64,000 bases of DNA. It comes from Cyrtodaria siliqua. Lineage: Eukaryota; Mollusca; Bivalvia; Adapedonta; Hiatellidae. Of this stretch, positions 1 to 11,582 are shown in pieces. The notes beneath the pieces are model-generated. The model saw nothing but the letters and a program-made list of their open reading frames with translations, ran no database searches and was not told where the DNA came from. The position numbers and the translations under genes were made by a program. Location of the stretch: assembly GCA_037043455.1 (NCBI GenBank), contig JAWPHD010001324.1, positions 186,001 through 250,000 on the forward strand. Reading direction: 5' to 3'. The first letter of the stretch is position 1, and every line of letters starts with the position of its first letter.

Positions 1-219
1 CTAGTTAAATATCATATACATGTTCCTGTTGTTGGCCTCTCACAGTCAAGTTTGTGTTTTTCGTTGTCGTCAAATATTCAAAATGGCCGCCACGATAACC
101 CAAAGTTTACATAGAGTTATATATAGGAAACATGTTTCTTGGGTTGGCCTCTATCATGTTTATGTTTTTGAATCGCATCATACCATTAGAGCGTCTACAG
201 GCCCACTTGGGCCTCTTGT
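1..219 (+). repeat. Helentron-like dispersed element, 3' part
   Basis: This is the 3' end of the repeat family seen complete at 17912-19805. It shares ATCATATACATGTTCC, CAAAATGGCCGCCAC and the terminal hairpin AGGCCC-ACTT-GGGCCT followed by CTTGT. The 5' part lies outside the window. The short open frame across it is not a gene. Confidence 0.75.
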
Positions 220-741
220 TTTAAATGGCATTAATTTGTGTCAAACAGCCGACTTCTTTTTTTTCTTGCAAGCATGGACTAGTAATTGCTGGCTCTACTT
301 GATTGTCATTCAAGAAGTATTGAGTATGACACAGTGCACTCGATTTTTCTATTGAAGTGTGTATGCGGGTATTTGGTTCTCAATACTTGATGGCGATTTT
401 TTAATGCATTTTTGTATGCATTTATTTTATTATTAATGCTTTTTTGATGAAAAAATATGCGTAATTACACAGATACACGTCTTATCTTGAGCACTGGACA
501 CACGGAAATCTTGAAGTATTTATCAACACGTTAAATCGGAGATATATAGCATCTCTATTTATTAATGCATCCAAATTATTTTGACTTAAACTCTGCTTGA
601 ATGTAATTAAATATCCGGGTTATAAAATGTGAAGTTTTAATTGGTTTAAATAAATGATTGACAGGTTACCAAGTGTGCAGAAAGGGAAAAAATACAGCCG
701 ACCCCCACCCATTCTTTATGATGTTCATTTTGTCATTGTCA
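220..741. other. Non-coding; possible left half of a decayed MITE
   Basis: No gene is seen. Positions about 530-620 weakly resemble the left half of the TTAA MITE family found at 17769 and 26722 (shared ATTTTGACTT and a TGCTTG..TAATTAAATA stretch). Positions 660-741 match the left flank of the dispersed element whose sibling lies at 16690-17125. Confidence 0.4.
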
Positions 742-3700
742 TGTTCATTAAAGGTCTTCAACATCATCCCTGTATTGTTTGTCATGTTCATTAAGGGTCT
801 TCAACATCATTCCTGTATTGTTTGTCATGTTCATTAAAGGTCTTCATCATCATCCCTGTATTGTTTGTCATGTTCATTAAAGGTCTTCAACATCATCCCT
901 GTATTGTTTGTCATGTTCATTAAAGGTCTTCAACATCATTCCTGTATTGTTTGTCATGTTCATTAAAGGTCTTCAACATCATCCCTGTATTGTTTGTCAT
1001 GTTCATTAAAGGTCTTCATCATCATCCCTGTATTGTTTGTCATGTTCATTAAAGGTCTTCATCATCATCCCTGTATTGTTTGTCATGTTCATTAAAGGTC
1101 TTCAACATCATCCCTGTATTGTTTGTCATGTTCATTAAAGGTCTTCATCATCATCCCTGTATTGTTTGTCATGTTCATTAAAGGTCTTCAACATCATCCC
1201 TGTATTGTTTGTCATGTTCATTAAAGGTCTTCAACATCATTCCTGTATTGTTTGTCATGTTCATTAAGGGTCTTCAACATCATTCCTGTATTGTTTGTCA
1301 TGTTCATTAAAGGTCTTCATCATCATCCCTGTATTGTTTGTCATGTTCATTAAAGGTCTTCAACATCATCCCTGTATTGTTTGTCATGTTCATTAAAGGT
1401 CTTCAACATCATCCCTGTATTGTTTGTCATGTTCATTAAGGGTCTTCAACATCATCCCTGTATTGTTTGTCATGTTCATTAAAGGTCTTCAACATCATCC
1501 CTGTATTGTTTGTCATGTTCATTAAAGGTCTTCAACATCATCCCTGTATTGTTTGTCATGTTCATTAAGGGTCTTCAACATCATCCCTGTATTGTTTGTC
1601 ATGTTCATTAAAGGTCTTCATCATCATCCCTGTATTGTTTGTCATGTTCATTAAAGGTCTTCATCATCATCCCTGTATTGTTTGTCATGTTCATTAAAGG
1701 TCTTCATCATCATCCCTGTATTGTTTGTCATGTTCATTAAAGGTCTTCAACATCATCCCTGTATTGTTTGTCATGTTCATTAAAGGTCTTCATCATCATC
1801 CCTGTATTGTTTGTCATGTTCATTAAAGGTCTTCAACATCATCCCTGTATTGTTTGTCATGTTCATTAAAGGTCTTCAACATCATCCCTGTATTGTTTGT
1901 CATGTTCATTAAAGGTCTTCATCATCATCCCTGTATTGTTTGTCATGTTCATTAAAGGTCTTCAACATCATCCCTGTATTGTTTGTCATGTTCATTAAAG
2001 GTCTTCAACATCATCCCTGTATTGTTTGTCATGTTCATTAAAGGTCTTCAACATCATCCCTGTATTGTTTGTCATGTTCATTAAAGGTCTTCAACATCAT
2101 CCCTGTATTGTTTGTCATGTTCATTAAAGGTCTTCAACATCATCCCTGTATTGTTTGTCATGTTCATTAAAGGTCTTCAACATCATCCCTGTATTGTTTG
2201 TCATGTTCATTAAAGGTCTTCAACATCATTCCTGTATTGTTTGTCATGTTCATTAAAGGTCTTCAACATCATCCCTGTATTGTTTGTCATGTTCATTAAA
2301 GGTCTTCAACATCATCCCTGTATTGTTTGTCATGTTCATTAAAGGTCTTCAACATCATTCCTGTATTGTTTGTCATGTTCATTAAAGGTCTTCATCATCA
2401 TCCCTGTATTGTTTGTCATGTTCATTAAAGGTCTTCAACATCATCCCTGTATTGTTTGTCATGTTCATTAAAGGTCTTCAACATCATTCCTGTATTGTTT
2501 GTCATGTTCATTAAAGGTCTTCATCATCATCCCTGTATTGTTTGTCATGTTCATTAAAGGTCTTCAACATCATTCCTGTATTGTTTGTCATGTTCATTAA
2601 AGGTCTTCATCATCATCCCTGTATTGTTTGTCATGTTCATTAAAGGTCTTCAACATCATCCCTGTATTGTTTGTCATGTTCATTAAAGGTCTTCATCATC
2701 ATCCCTGTATTGTTTGTCATGTTCATTAAAGGTCTTCAACATCATCCCTGTATTGTTTGTCATGTTCATTAAAGGTCTTCAACATCATTCCTGTATTGTT
2801 TGTCATGTTCATTAAAGGTCTTCAACATCATCCCTGTATTGTTTGTCATGTTCATTAAAGGTCTTCATCATCATTCCTGTATTGTTTGTCATGTTCATTA
2901 AAGGTCTTCATCATCATCCCTGTATTGTTTGTCATGTTCATTAAGGGTCTTCAACATCATCCCTGTATTGTTTGTCATGTTCATTAAAGGTCTTCATCAT
3001 CATCCCTGTATTGTTTGTCATGTTCATTAAAGGTCTTCAACATCATTCCTGTATTGTTTGTCATGTTCATTAAAGGTCTTCAACATCATCCCTGTATTGT
3101 TTGTCATGTTCATTAAGGGTCTTCAACATCATTCCTGTATTGTTTGTCATGTTCATTAAGGGTCTTCAACATCATTCCTGTATTGTTTGTCATGTTCATT
3201 AAAGGTCTTCAACATCATCCCTGTATTGTTTGTCATGTTCATTAAGGGTCTTCAACATCATTCCTGTATTGTTTGTCATGTTCATTAAAGGTCTTCATCA
3301 TCATCCCTGTATTGTTTGTCATGTTCATTAAAGGTCTTCAACATCATTCCTGTATTGTTTGTCATGTTCATTAAAGGTCTTCAACATCATTCCTGTATTG
3401 TTTGTCATGTTCATTAAAGGTCTTCAACATCATTCCTGTATTGTTTGTCATGTTCATTAAAGGTCTTCAACATCATCCCTGTATTGTTTGTCATGTTCAT
3501 TAAAGGTCTTCAACATCATTCCTGTATTGTTTGTCATGTTCATTAAAGGTCTTCATCATCATCCCTGTATTGTTTGTCATGTTTATTAAAGGTCTTCATC
3601 ATCATCCCTGTATTGTTTGTCATGTTCATTAAAGGTCTTCATCATCATCCCTGTATTGTTTGTCATGTTCATTAAAGGTCTTCATCATCATCCCTGTATT

Positions 3701-6327
3701 GTTTGTCATGTTCATTAAGGGTCTTCAACATCATTCCTGTATTGTTTGTCATGTTCATTAAAGGTCTTCAACATCATCCCTGTATTGTTTGTCATGTTCA
3801 TTAAAGGTCTTCAACATCATTCCTGTATTGTTTGTCATGTTCATTAAAGGTCTTCAACATCATCCCTGTATTGTTTGTCATGTTCATTAAAGGTCTTCAA
3901 CATCATTCCTGTATTGTTTGTCATGTTCATTAAAGGTCTTCATCATCATCCCTGTATTGTTTGTCATGTTCATTAAAGGTCTTCAACATCATTCCTGTAT
4001 TGTTTGTCATGTTCATTAAAGGTCTTCAACATCATTCCTGTATTGTTTGTCATGTTCATTAAAGGTCTTCAACATCATTCCTGTATTGTTTGTCATGTTC
4101 ATTAAAGGTCTTCAACATCATTCCTGTATTGTTTGTCATGTTCATTAAAGGTCTTCAACATCATTCCTGTATTGTTTGTCATGTTCATTAAAGGTCTTCA
4201 ACATCATTCCTGTATTGTTTGTCATGTTCATTAAAGGTCTTCATCATCATCCCTGTATTGTTTGTCATGTTCATTAAGGGTCTTCAACATCATTCCTGTA
4301 TTGTTTGTCATGTTCGTTAAAGGTCTTCAACATCATCCCTGTATTGTTTGTCATGTTCATTAAAGGTCTTCAACATCATTCCTGTATTGTTTGTCATGTT
4401 CATTAAAGGTCTTCAACATCATCCCTGTATTGTTTGTCATGTTCATTAAAGGTCTTCAACATCATTCCTGTATTGTTTGTCACGTTCATTAAAGGTCTTC
4501 AACATCATTCCTGTATTGTTTGTCACGTTCATTAAAGGTCTTCAACATCATTCCTGTATTGTTTGTCATGTTCATTAAAGGTCTTCAACATCATTCCTGT
4601 ATTGTTTGTCATGTTCATTAAAGGTCTTCATCATCATCCCTGTATTGTTTGTCATGTTCATTAAGGGTCTTCAACATCATTCCTGTATTGTTTGTCATGT
4701 TCGTTAAAGGTCTTCAACATCATCCCTGTATTGTTTGTCATGTTCATTAAAGGTCTTCAACATCATTCCTGTATTGTTTGTCATGTTCATTAAAGGTCTT
4801 CAACATCATCCCTGTATTGTTTGTCATGTTCATTAAGGGTCTTCAACATCATCCCTGTATTGTTTGTCATGTTCATTAAAGGTCTTCATCATCATCCCTG
4901 TATTGTTTGTCATGTTCATTAAAGGTCTTCAACATCATCCCTGTATTGTTTGTCATGTTCATTAAAGGTCTTCATCATCATCCCTGTATTGTTTGTCATG
5001 TTCATTAAGGGTCTTCAACATCATTCCTGTATTGTTTGTCATGTTCATTAAAGGTCTTCAACATCATTCCTGTATTGTTTGTCATGTTCATTAAAGGTCT
5101 TCAACATCATCCCTGTATTGTTTGTCATGTTCATTAAAGGTCTTCAACATCATTCCTGTATTGTTTGTCATGTTCATTAAAGGTCTTCATCATCATCCCT
5201 GTATTGTTTGTCATGTTCATTAAAGGTCTTCAACATCATTCCTGTATTGTTTGTCATGTTCATTAAAGGTCTTCATCATCATCCCTGTATTGTTTGTCAT
5301 GTTCATTAAAGGTCTTCAACATCATCCCTGTATTGTTTGTCATGTTCATTAAAGGTCTTCAACATCATCCCTGTATTGTTTGTCATGTTCATTAAAGGTC
5401 TTCATCATCATCCCTGTATTGTTTGTCATGTTCATTAAGGGTCTTCAACATCATTCCTGTATTGTTTGTCATGTTCATTAAAGGTCTTCAACATCATCCC
5501 TGTATTGTTTGTCATGTTCATTAAAGGTCTTCATCATCATCCCTGTATTGTTTGTCATGTTCATTAAGGGTCTTCAACATCATTCCTGTATTGTTTGTCA
5601 TGTTCATTAAAGGTCTTCATCATCATCCCTGTATTGTTTGTCATGTTCATTAAAGGTCTTCAACATCATCCCTGTATTGTTTGTCATGTTCATTAAAGGT
5701 CTTCATCATCATCCCTGTATTGTTTGTCATGTTCATTAAAGGTCTTCAACATCATCCCTGTATTGTTTGTCATGTTCATTAAAGGTCTTCATCATCATCC
5801 CTGTATTGTTTGTCATGTTCATTAAAGGTCTTCATCATCATCCCTGTATTGTTTGTCATGTTCATTAAAGGTCTTCATCATCATCCCTGTATTGTTTGTC
5901 ATGTTCATTAAAGGTCTTCATCATCATCCCTGTATTGTTTGTCATGTTCATTAAGGGTCTTCAACATCATTCCTGTATTGTTTGTCATGTTCATTAAAGG
6001 TCTTCATCATCATCCCTGTATTGTTTGTCATGTTCATTAAAGGTCTTCAACATCATCCCTGTATTGTTTGTCATGTTCATTAAAGGTCTTCATCATCATC
6101 CCTGTATTGTTTGTCATGTTCATTAAAGGTCTTCATCATCATCCCTGTATTGTTTGTCATGTTCATTAAAGGTCTTCATCATCATCCCTGTATTGTTTGT
6201 CATGTTCATTAAAGGTCTTCATCATCATCCCTGTATTGTTTGTCATGTTCATTAAAGGTCTTCAACATCATTCCTGTATTGTTTGTCATGTTCATTAAAG
6301 GTCTTCAACATCATTCCTGTATTGTTT
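742..6327 (+). repeat. 43-bp satellite array, 130 units
   Basis: The unit starts TGTTCATTAAAGGTCTTC and ends CCTGTATTGTTTGTCA. The length from the first unit to the truncated last one (5,586 bp) equals 130 x 43 minus 4, so there is no net indel. Variation is almost confined to three two-state sites: AAAGG/AAGGG, TTCAAC/TTCATC and ATCCCT/ATTCCT. Rare variants (TTCGTTAA, CACGTTC, GTTTATT) mark individual units. The array is an expansion of a segment present once in a related dispersed element at 16690-17125. No coding potential is seen. Confidence 0.97.
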
Positions 6328-6535
6328 CAGGTGCTACTTGAATGGTGTCAGAAATGATCTTGACTCCAAAGAAAAATGGAGTGTCTATAACAGAATTTGC
6401 ATCAACTCTGCAGTTCTGCAGGTGAGAAATGTTCTAGGCCCATTCTGCATATTTTTATTGAGGGTGGGTCTGGAATGTTCATTCCTGTTGGCGCCATATA
6501 ACCTTTTTGTGTTGGTTCAGGTTGAACCCCTATTC
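6328..6535 (+). repeat. Dispersed element, right flank (copy A)
   Basis: The stretch after the satellite aligns with 16880-17110: a CAGGTGCTA start, AGAATTTGCA(T/G)CAACTCTGCAG, TTCTAGGCCCATT, and GGCGCCATATAACCTTTT. A short open frame here is a by-product and matches no known protein. Confidence 0.75.
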
Positions 6536-6679
6536 AAATAAATCATTGGTGCAAGATAATAAACAATTAGTAATATGCGGAAAAAATATACTTTGAACTA
6601 TTCAAAAAATTATTAATAATGATTTGCAAATATTATATAACCTTTTAAAAAAGATCAAGATTTTCGAGGGTCCCTTTAA
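6536..6679 (+). repeat. TTAA MITE, right half
   Basis: The stretch matches the right half of the MITE at 26722-27044 (ATTGGTGCAA, AGTAATATGC, TTTGAACTATTC) and ends TCCCTTTAA. The satellite-bearing element appears to have inserted into this MITE. Confidence 0.6.
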
Positions 6680-7111
6680 TTTGAAGTTGATTGGCATTTC
6701 TTTTTATGAGGATGTATAATAATTCAAGCAGTAGCAAAAACTGTTTGTATTATGGTAAGATTTAAAATGACCTATATTGAACTTGTTCACAGTATCTAAT
6801 ACACAGCTTTACAGTTTGTTACCATGCCAAGTCCAAATGCCTGGTCAGTGAACTTTGGATAATTCGTTCTTAGTGGACAGTAGAGTAGAAAATATTTACA
6901 AATATTTCACTTAGGTCTTGGTTATTTCTATGATGACTAGATTGTTGCAGATTTTGTGGACTAAATTCTGGATTTCTTTTATCTTCCTTAAATATTAATT
7001 ATGATTTTAGAAAAAGTGCTAGGTATGTACATGTTTCTCTGTACTTTTAACCTTTCTTGTGTTGGTATGGCATAAAACTCCAATTCAGTTCTTATTTTTT
7101 ATGCTCCTGGT
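6680..7111. other. AT-rich intergenic sequence
   Basis: No gene, RNA or clear repeat is recognised in this stretch. Confidence 0.5.
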
Positions 7112-7645
7112 GTCGAATTAAATTGAATTGAATGTTGTTTAACGGCTCATTAACACAGTATAGGTTATTTAGAGAGAGGGGAAGGATACATTGGAATCCG
7201 GGAACCGTGCCCTACTCTTATCGAATAGATTCCTATGGAGTCGAAGACTGTCTGTTCATTCATCCGTTCATCATGTTGGCATTGTCCTCGTTGATATAAG
7301 AACATGTTGGGCGAAACAAGTGTTCCATGGAACGGACCCTTCTTGTTTAATGGTGGAGTGGGTGGGGGTCATGTGGAGTCTGGATAGCACTGTGGACATC
7401 TGGAGGATCCAGGTTTAAGCCTCACTGGCACCAGTGCATTATGTCGGTGTGTCCTTGTGCAAGACACTTTTCCTTAGCATTGTCCGTTGGATGGGGACGT
7501 AAACTGGGCAGTGCCATATGTATCGGAGTCTGTCCTCCGTGAAATCTATTAATTAGTAAAAGAGGGTAACACTCTTGCCCCTCCCTCTGATTCGATTCCA
7601 AATTACCTATAGTGTGTTGATGAGCCATTAAGCAAAATTTAGTTT
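7112..7645. repeat. SINE-like fragments, two orientations
   Basis: Positions 7112-7210 carry (AATTG)n followed by TGTTTAACGGCTCATTAACA, an antisense SINE tail also present at 11296-11420. Positions about 7370-7645 carry a sense copy with AGGTTTAAGCCTC (a B-box-like stretch), GTGTCCTTGTGCAAGACAC and a TGTTGATGAGCCATTAAGC tail. Open frames on both strands here are incidental. Confidence 0.5.
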
Positions 7646-7649
7646 TTAA

Positions 7650-8440
7650 ATTGGGCTGGTCATACAATTGTGTTTGGAGTCAAAGGTCAAAAGTCAAGGT
7701 CACAGTAATATAAAAATAACTTAAATAAAATTAATGTCGAAGTTGTTGTCTTTAAAGATGTACTTGATTAATCTTCATGACACTATTTACCTATATTTGT
7801 CACAGTGACCTTATATGAAAATATGCATTATGCACAGTAACTTCAAAACCATAACACCTACCCATGAAACTTTGTAGGTATATTGTCCTTGGTGAGAAAA
7901 GAAATCCTATTATGTTTGGGGTCAGTAGGTCAAAGTTCAAGGTCGCCATGACCTTATATGGAAATATGAATTCCGCATAATAACTTCAAAAACCGTAACA
8001 CCTACACTCATGAAACTTCATAGGTATATATTGCCCTAGGGAAAAAGAGGAACCCTATTCAGTGTGGTCAACGGTCAAAGTCGCTGTGACCTTATATGGA
8101 AATAGGCATTCCGCGTGATATTTTACTTCGAAACTATAACACCCACACTCATGAAATTTCATAGGTACATTGCCCTTGGTGAGAGGAGGAATCCTATTGC
8201 TTTTTTGAGTCCGTTAGTTAAAGGTCAAAGTCGCCATCACCTTGTATGTAAATCTGCATTCTGCGTGGTAACATGAAATCCACAACACCCCCTACTGATG
8301 AAACTTCATAGGTACATTGACTTTGGTGAGAGACAGAACCTTATTGTCTTTGGGGTCAGTAGGCCAACGGTCAAGATCACCATGACCGTATATGGATTTA
8401 CACACACCGCTAAATGACTTTGAAATCATAGCACTCTAAT
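7650..8440 (+). repeat. Diverged tandem repeat, roughly 145-bp units
   Basis: About five diverged units each contain GACCTTATATGGAAAT, AACACCTACACTCATGAAAC, TAGGTA..TTG and a GGTCAA-rich segment. Spacing of the GACCTTATATG motif is about 140-155 bp. Several units contain AGGTCAAAGTTCA-type direct repeats of the nuclear-receptor half-site (DR1 spacing). No coding potential is seen. Confidence 0.7.
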
Positions 8441-8559
8441 TTAAACTCAGTACAAGGTTGGTACTCTCCTTATGCATTATTATCAAACAAAACTGGAACA
8501 GTCAAGTTGCATACGTGATAGCTTTTGTTGTTTCTGTTGTACCTGTCACCAGTTCCAAG

Positions 8560-10060
8560 CAACACGAGCATTGATTGAACAGTTTCCAGCAACATGCATC
8601 CAGTTACCACCCAGCAACATGTTTATACCATCACCAGTTCCAAGCAACATAATTATCACCAATTTTCAATAACGTGTATTCAATATGCATATTCCATCAC
8701 CAATTTTCAATAACGTGTATTCAGTATGCATATTCCATCACAAATTTTCAACAACATGTGTATTCCATCACCAGTTCACAGCTGCTGGTTCGAATCCCAC
8801 TGGGAGCTCATCTTGTAAGTGAGAAAGTGTAGATTCATACGGATGGCGGGAGGTATACAGCATTGGTTCTACCCAGAAAAAATGGGGTGGCCTGCCTCTA
8901 CCGCAAAAGAACCGACTGTCATATATGGCCTAAAATGTGCTAAAAATGATGTAAAACACCATTAAAACAAACATCTTAGTTCCTATCAACATGTGTATTC
9001 CATCACCAGTTCCCACCAACATGTGCATTCCATCACCAGTTTCCAGCAGTATGTATATTTCATTACCAGTTCCCACCAACATGTGTATTCCATCACCAGT
9101 AGTATGTATATTTCATTACCAGTTCCCACCAACATGTGTATTCCATCACCAGTTCCAAGCAACGTGTATTCCATCACCAGTTCCCAGCAACATGTATATA
9201 TCATTACCTGTTCCCAGTAACTTGTATTCCACCAGTTCCCAGCAACATGTGTATTTCTTTGCGAGTTCCCAGCAACATCTGTATTTCATCACCAGTTCCC
9301 AGCAGCATGTGTATTTCATCACCAGTTTCCAGCAACATGTGTATTCCATCACAATTTCCAGCAGCATGTGTATTCCATCACCTGTTCCCAGAAACATATG
9401 TATTCCATCTCCAGTTCCCAGCAAAATGTGTATTCCATCCTCAGATCCCAGCAACATGTGTATTTCACCACCAGTTCCCAGCAATGTGTATTCCATCACC
9501 AATTCTGAGTAGCATGTGTAATATAATACCAGTTCCCATTAACATGTGTATTTCATCACCAGTTCTCAGCAGTATGTCTATTCCATCACCAATTCCCAGA
9601 AACATGTATATTTCTTCACCAGTTCCCAGCAATATGTGTATTCCATCACCAGTTCCCACACACTTGTGTATTTCATCACCAGTTCCCAGCAACATGTGTA
9701 TTTCATTTCCAGTTCCCAGCAATTTGTGTATTTCATCACCAGTTCCCAGCAACATGTGTATTTCATTTCCAGTTCCCAGCAACATGTGTATTTCATCACC
9801 AGTTCTCAGCAATATGTCTATTCCATCACCAGTTCCCAGAAACATGTATATTTTTTCACCAGTTCCCAGCAATATGTGTATTCCATCACCAGTTCCCAGC
9901 AACTTGTGTATTTCATCACCAGTTACCAGCAACATGTGTATTCCATCACCAGTTCCCAGCAACATGTGTGTTCCATCACCAGTTCCCAGCAATATGTGTA
10001 TTTAATCACCAGTTCCCAGCAGCATGTATATTCCATCACCAGTTTCCAGCAACAAGTGTA
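8560..10060 (+). repeat. 30-bp minisatellite, roughly 40 units
   Basis: The unit carries CATGTGTATTCCATCACCAG followed by TTCCCAGCAA. Units are scattered at 8560-8775 and dense from 8985. A SINE (8776-8972) interrupts the array. The period is a multiple of three and rarely contains stops, so long frames (up to 289 codons) open on both strands; they are repeat translations and not genes. Confidence 0.92.
8776..8972 (+). mobile_element. tRNA-derived SINE, 5'-truncated
   Basis: It has the B box GGTTCGAATCCC (8787-8798), then the shared body ACTGGGAGCTCA..TTGTAAGTGAG, a GGCGGGAGGTATACAG segment and the tail GTAAAACACCATTAAAACAA. It belongs to the same family as the full copy at 22797-23048 and is inserted inside the 30-bp array. 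Confidence 0.85.
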
Positions 10061-10567
10061 TATCCCAGAAAGATGTTTATAAAATGTGTTTTAGTATGAA
10101 AACAAGAAATGTCACAGTAAAGTGACAAATGCCCCCGAAGTGTCCTTGTTCCATTAAATGTGGTCTTGAAATTGAAGGTGTGATTTGAACAAAGTGAATT
10201 GAGGGAAATGAAAGTGAAATTTCCCTTAACTGACTGATAAAGGAGTTGAGTAGAGTGGAATAGTGTCAGGTTTAGTTTGAAAGGAACAAAAAGAAAGGGC
10301 GCGTTTAGGTAGAAAGGAAAACGAAGACTGAACTTCAATGTATGAAGCTGGATGTTGTGTGTGACACTTTTGATAATACATGGAATATCAGTACATGAAG
10401 TAAAGATTCAAACCTGTAGAGTATAGCTGTACATAGTTAACTGTTTGGTGATGTCATTGGAAACCCAAGCGTGGTCCCCGTAATAGGCCAATGTTGTTCT
10501 GGTTCTTTCTGATGTAAGGTGGGACAAGGCATGAACCGGTCACATGTGTTGGCGAGACAACATCTTC

Positions 10568-10796
10568 TGAACTTAGTGTTTGCCCTACTTTTTCCTCCAA
10601 TCAGACGGTGAGGAATTTTAAAAAAAGGACGACCTTATTCATGTAAATTTCTAACGATAACCAATTTTAACCATTTAATCATTAAGTAATCGCTTACTAA
10701 ATGGCACGCGCTTGTTTGGATACAAGGAGGCGGATTTAGTAGAAGCGCGCGTGGTTTCGTAGAAGCGCGGGGAAGAAGTAGGGCAAACACTAAGTC
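10568..10796. mobile_element. MITE with ACTTAGTGTTTGCCCTACTT inverted ends
   Basis: The left end, ACTTAGTGTTTGCCCTACTT, is matched in inverse by AAGTAGGGCAAACACTAAGT at the right. There is no coding content. It abuts the foldback at 10797, which carries the same ACTTAGTG terminus. Confidence 0.7.
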
Positions 10797-10907
10797 AGTT
10801 AGAGGCTAAGAAGTGAAATTTTAACAATTAAGAAAGCCCGGACATTCGCTGTGCTCCTTCCCTTAGGGTTTCTTAATTGTTAAAATTTCACTTCTTAGCC
10901 TCTAACT
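10797..10907. repeat. Perfect 39-bp inverted repeat (foldback)
   Basis: The arms 10797-10835 and 10869-10907 are exact reverse complements (AGTTAGAGGCTAAGAAGTGA and onward). The 33-nt loop starts GCCCGGACATTC. The perfection suggests a recent origin or ongoing homogenisation. Confidence 0.9.
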
Positions 10908-11582
10908 AATACTTAGTGTCTGGGTGATTGGTGGTAGACAGTTACCTGTAATGTTTTGGTTGAAATCTCCAGTGATTATCATAGGAGGTTGGCTTTCTTG
11001 TATGCGTAATCGTCCTATTGATTGTCCTATGCATTGACATGTAAAGTAAGTGTGAGAACATTATATAAAAAGAATTTTGGAAATTTGCCAACTTTTTCTT
11101 CTGTGGTTTCAGTTTTTGCTAGATTTGAGTTATTACTTGTAGCTTCAATGGTGCCATGTGTATATTCATGCAATCCACCACAATACGACAACAATATATA
11201 ACTTACAAGGTAAGTGTTGTCAAGAATTCCACTGCAGCAAGTTATTTAAAAATCCATGAAGCGGGTTTGAAAATTCCACTGCGGCATTTAAATATCCATG
11301 AATTGAATTGAATTGAATGTTGTTTAACGGCTCATCAACACAGTATAGGTTATTTAGAGCCGCCCCAGAGAGAGGGGAAGGATACATAGGTATCCGGGAA
11401 CCTGCCCTACTCTTCTTTTTGACCTCCAAATGTCCTGCACTGGACACATCGGCTTGTTAGGTTATAATGAAGCGGTTTTTAGGTCCATCCCAGACGCATA
11501 AATGAGGATGGACCAAAGGGTGGAAAAGACGGAAGGACAGACAGTTTCGATTACTATGGGGGCATAAAAAAATTAAAAAATA

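Larger units (their letters stand above)
10090..11570. repeat. Composite repeat block
   Basis: The block begins with TCACAGTAAAGTGACAAATG and ends with GATTACTATGGGGGCATAA. These are start and end motifs of the dispersed family seen again at 11583-12838. It encloses a TIR element (10568-10796), a long foldback (10797-10907) and an antisense SINE fragment (11296-11420). Confidence 0.5.

Noticed and set aside
742..6327. CRISPR-like regular array
   Set aside because: The repeats are contiguous 43-bp units without unique spacers, in a eukaryotic genome; it is a satellite.
6338..6541. Possible upstream exon of the kinase gene after TTGTTTCAG
   Set aside because: The sequence matches a dispersed element also found at 16690 and 42290, and its translation has no similarity to MSK N-termini.
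8991..10082. Long open frames on both strands (up to 289 codons)
   Set aside because: They are translations of a 30-bp minisatellite with few stop codons; no start context, intron signals or known domain is present.
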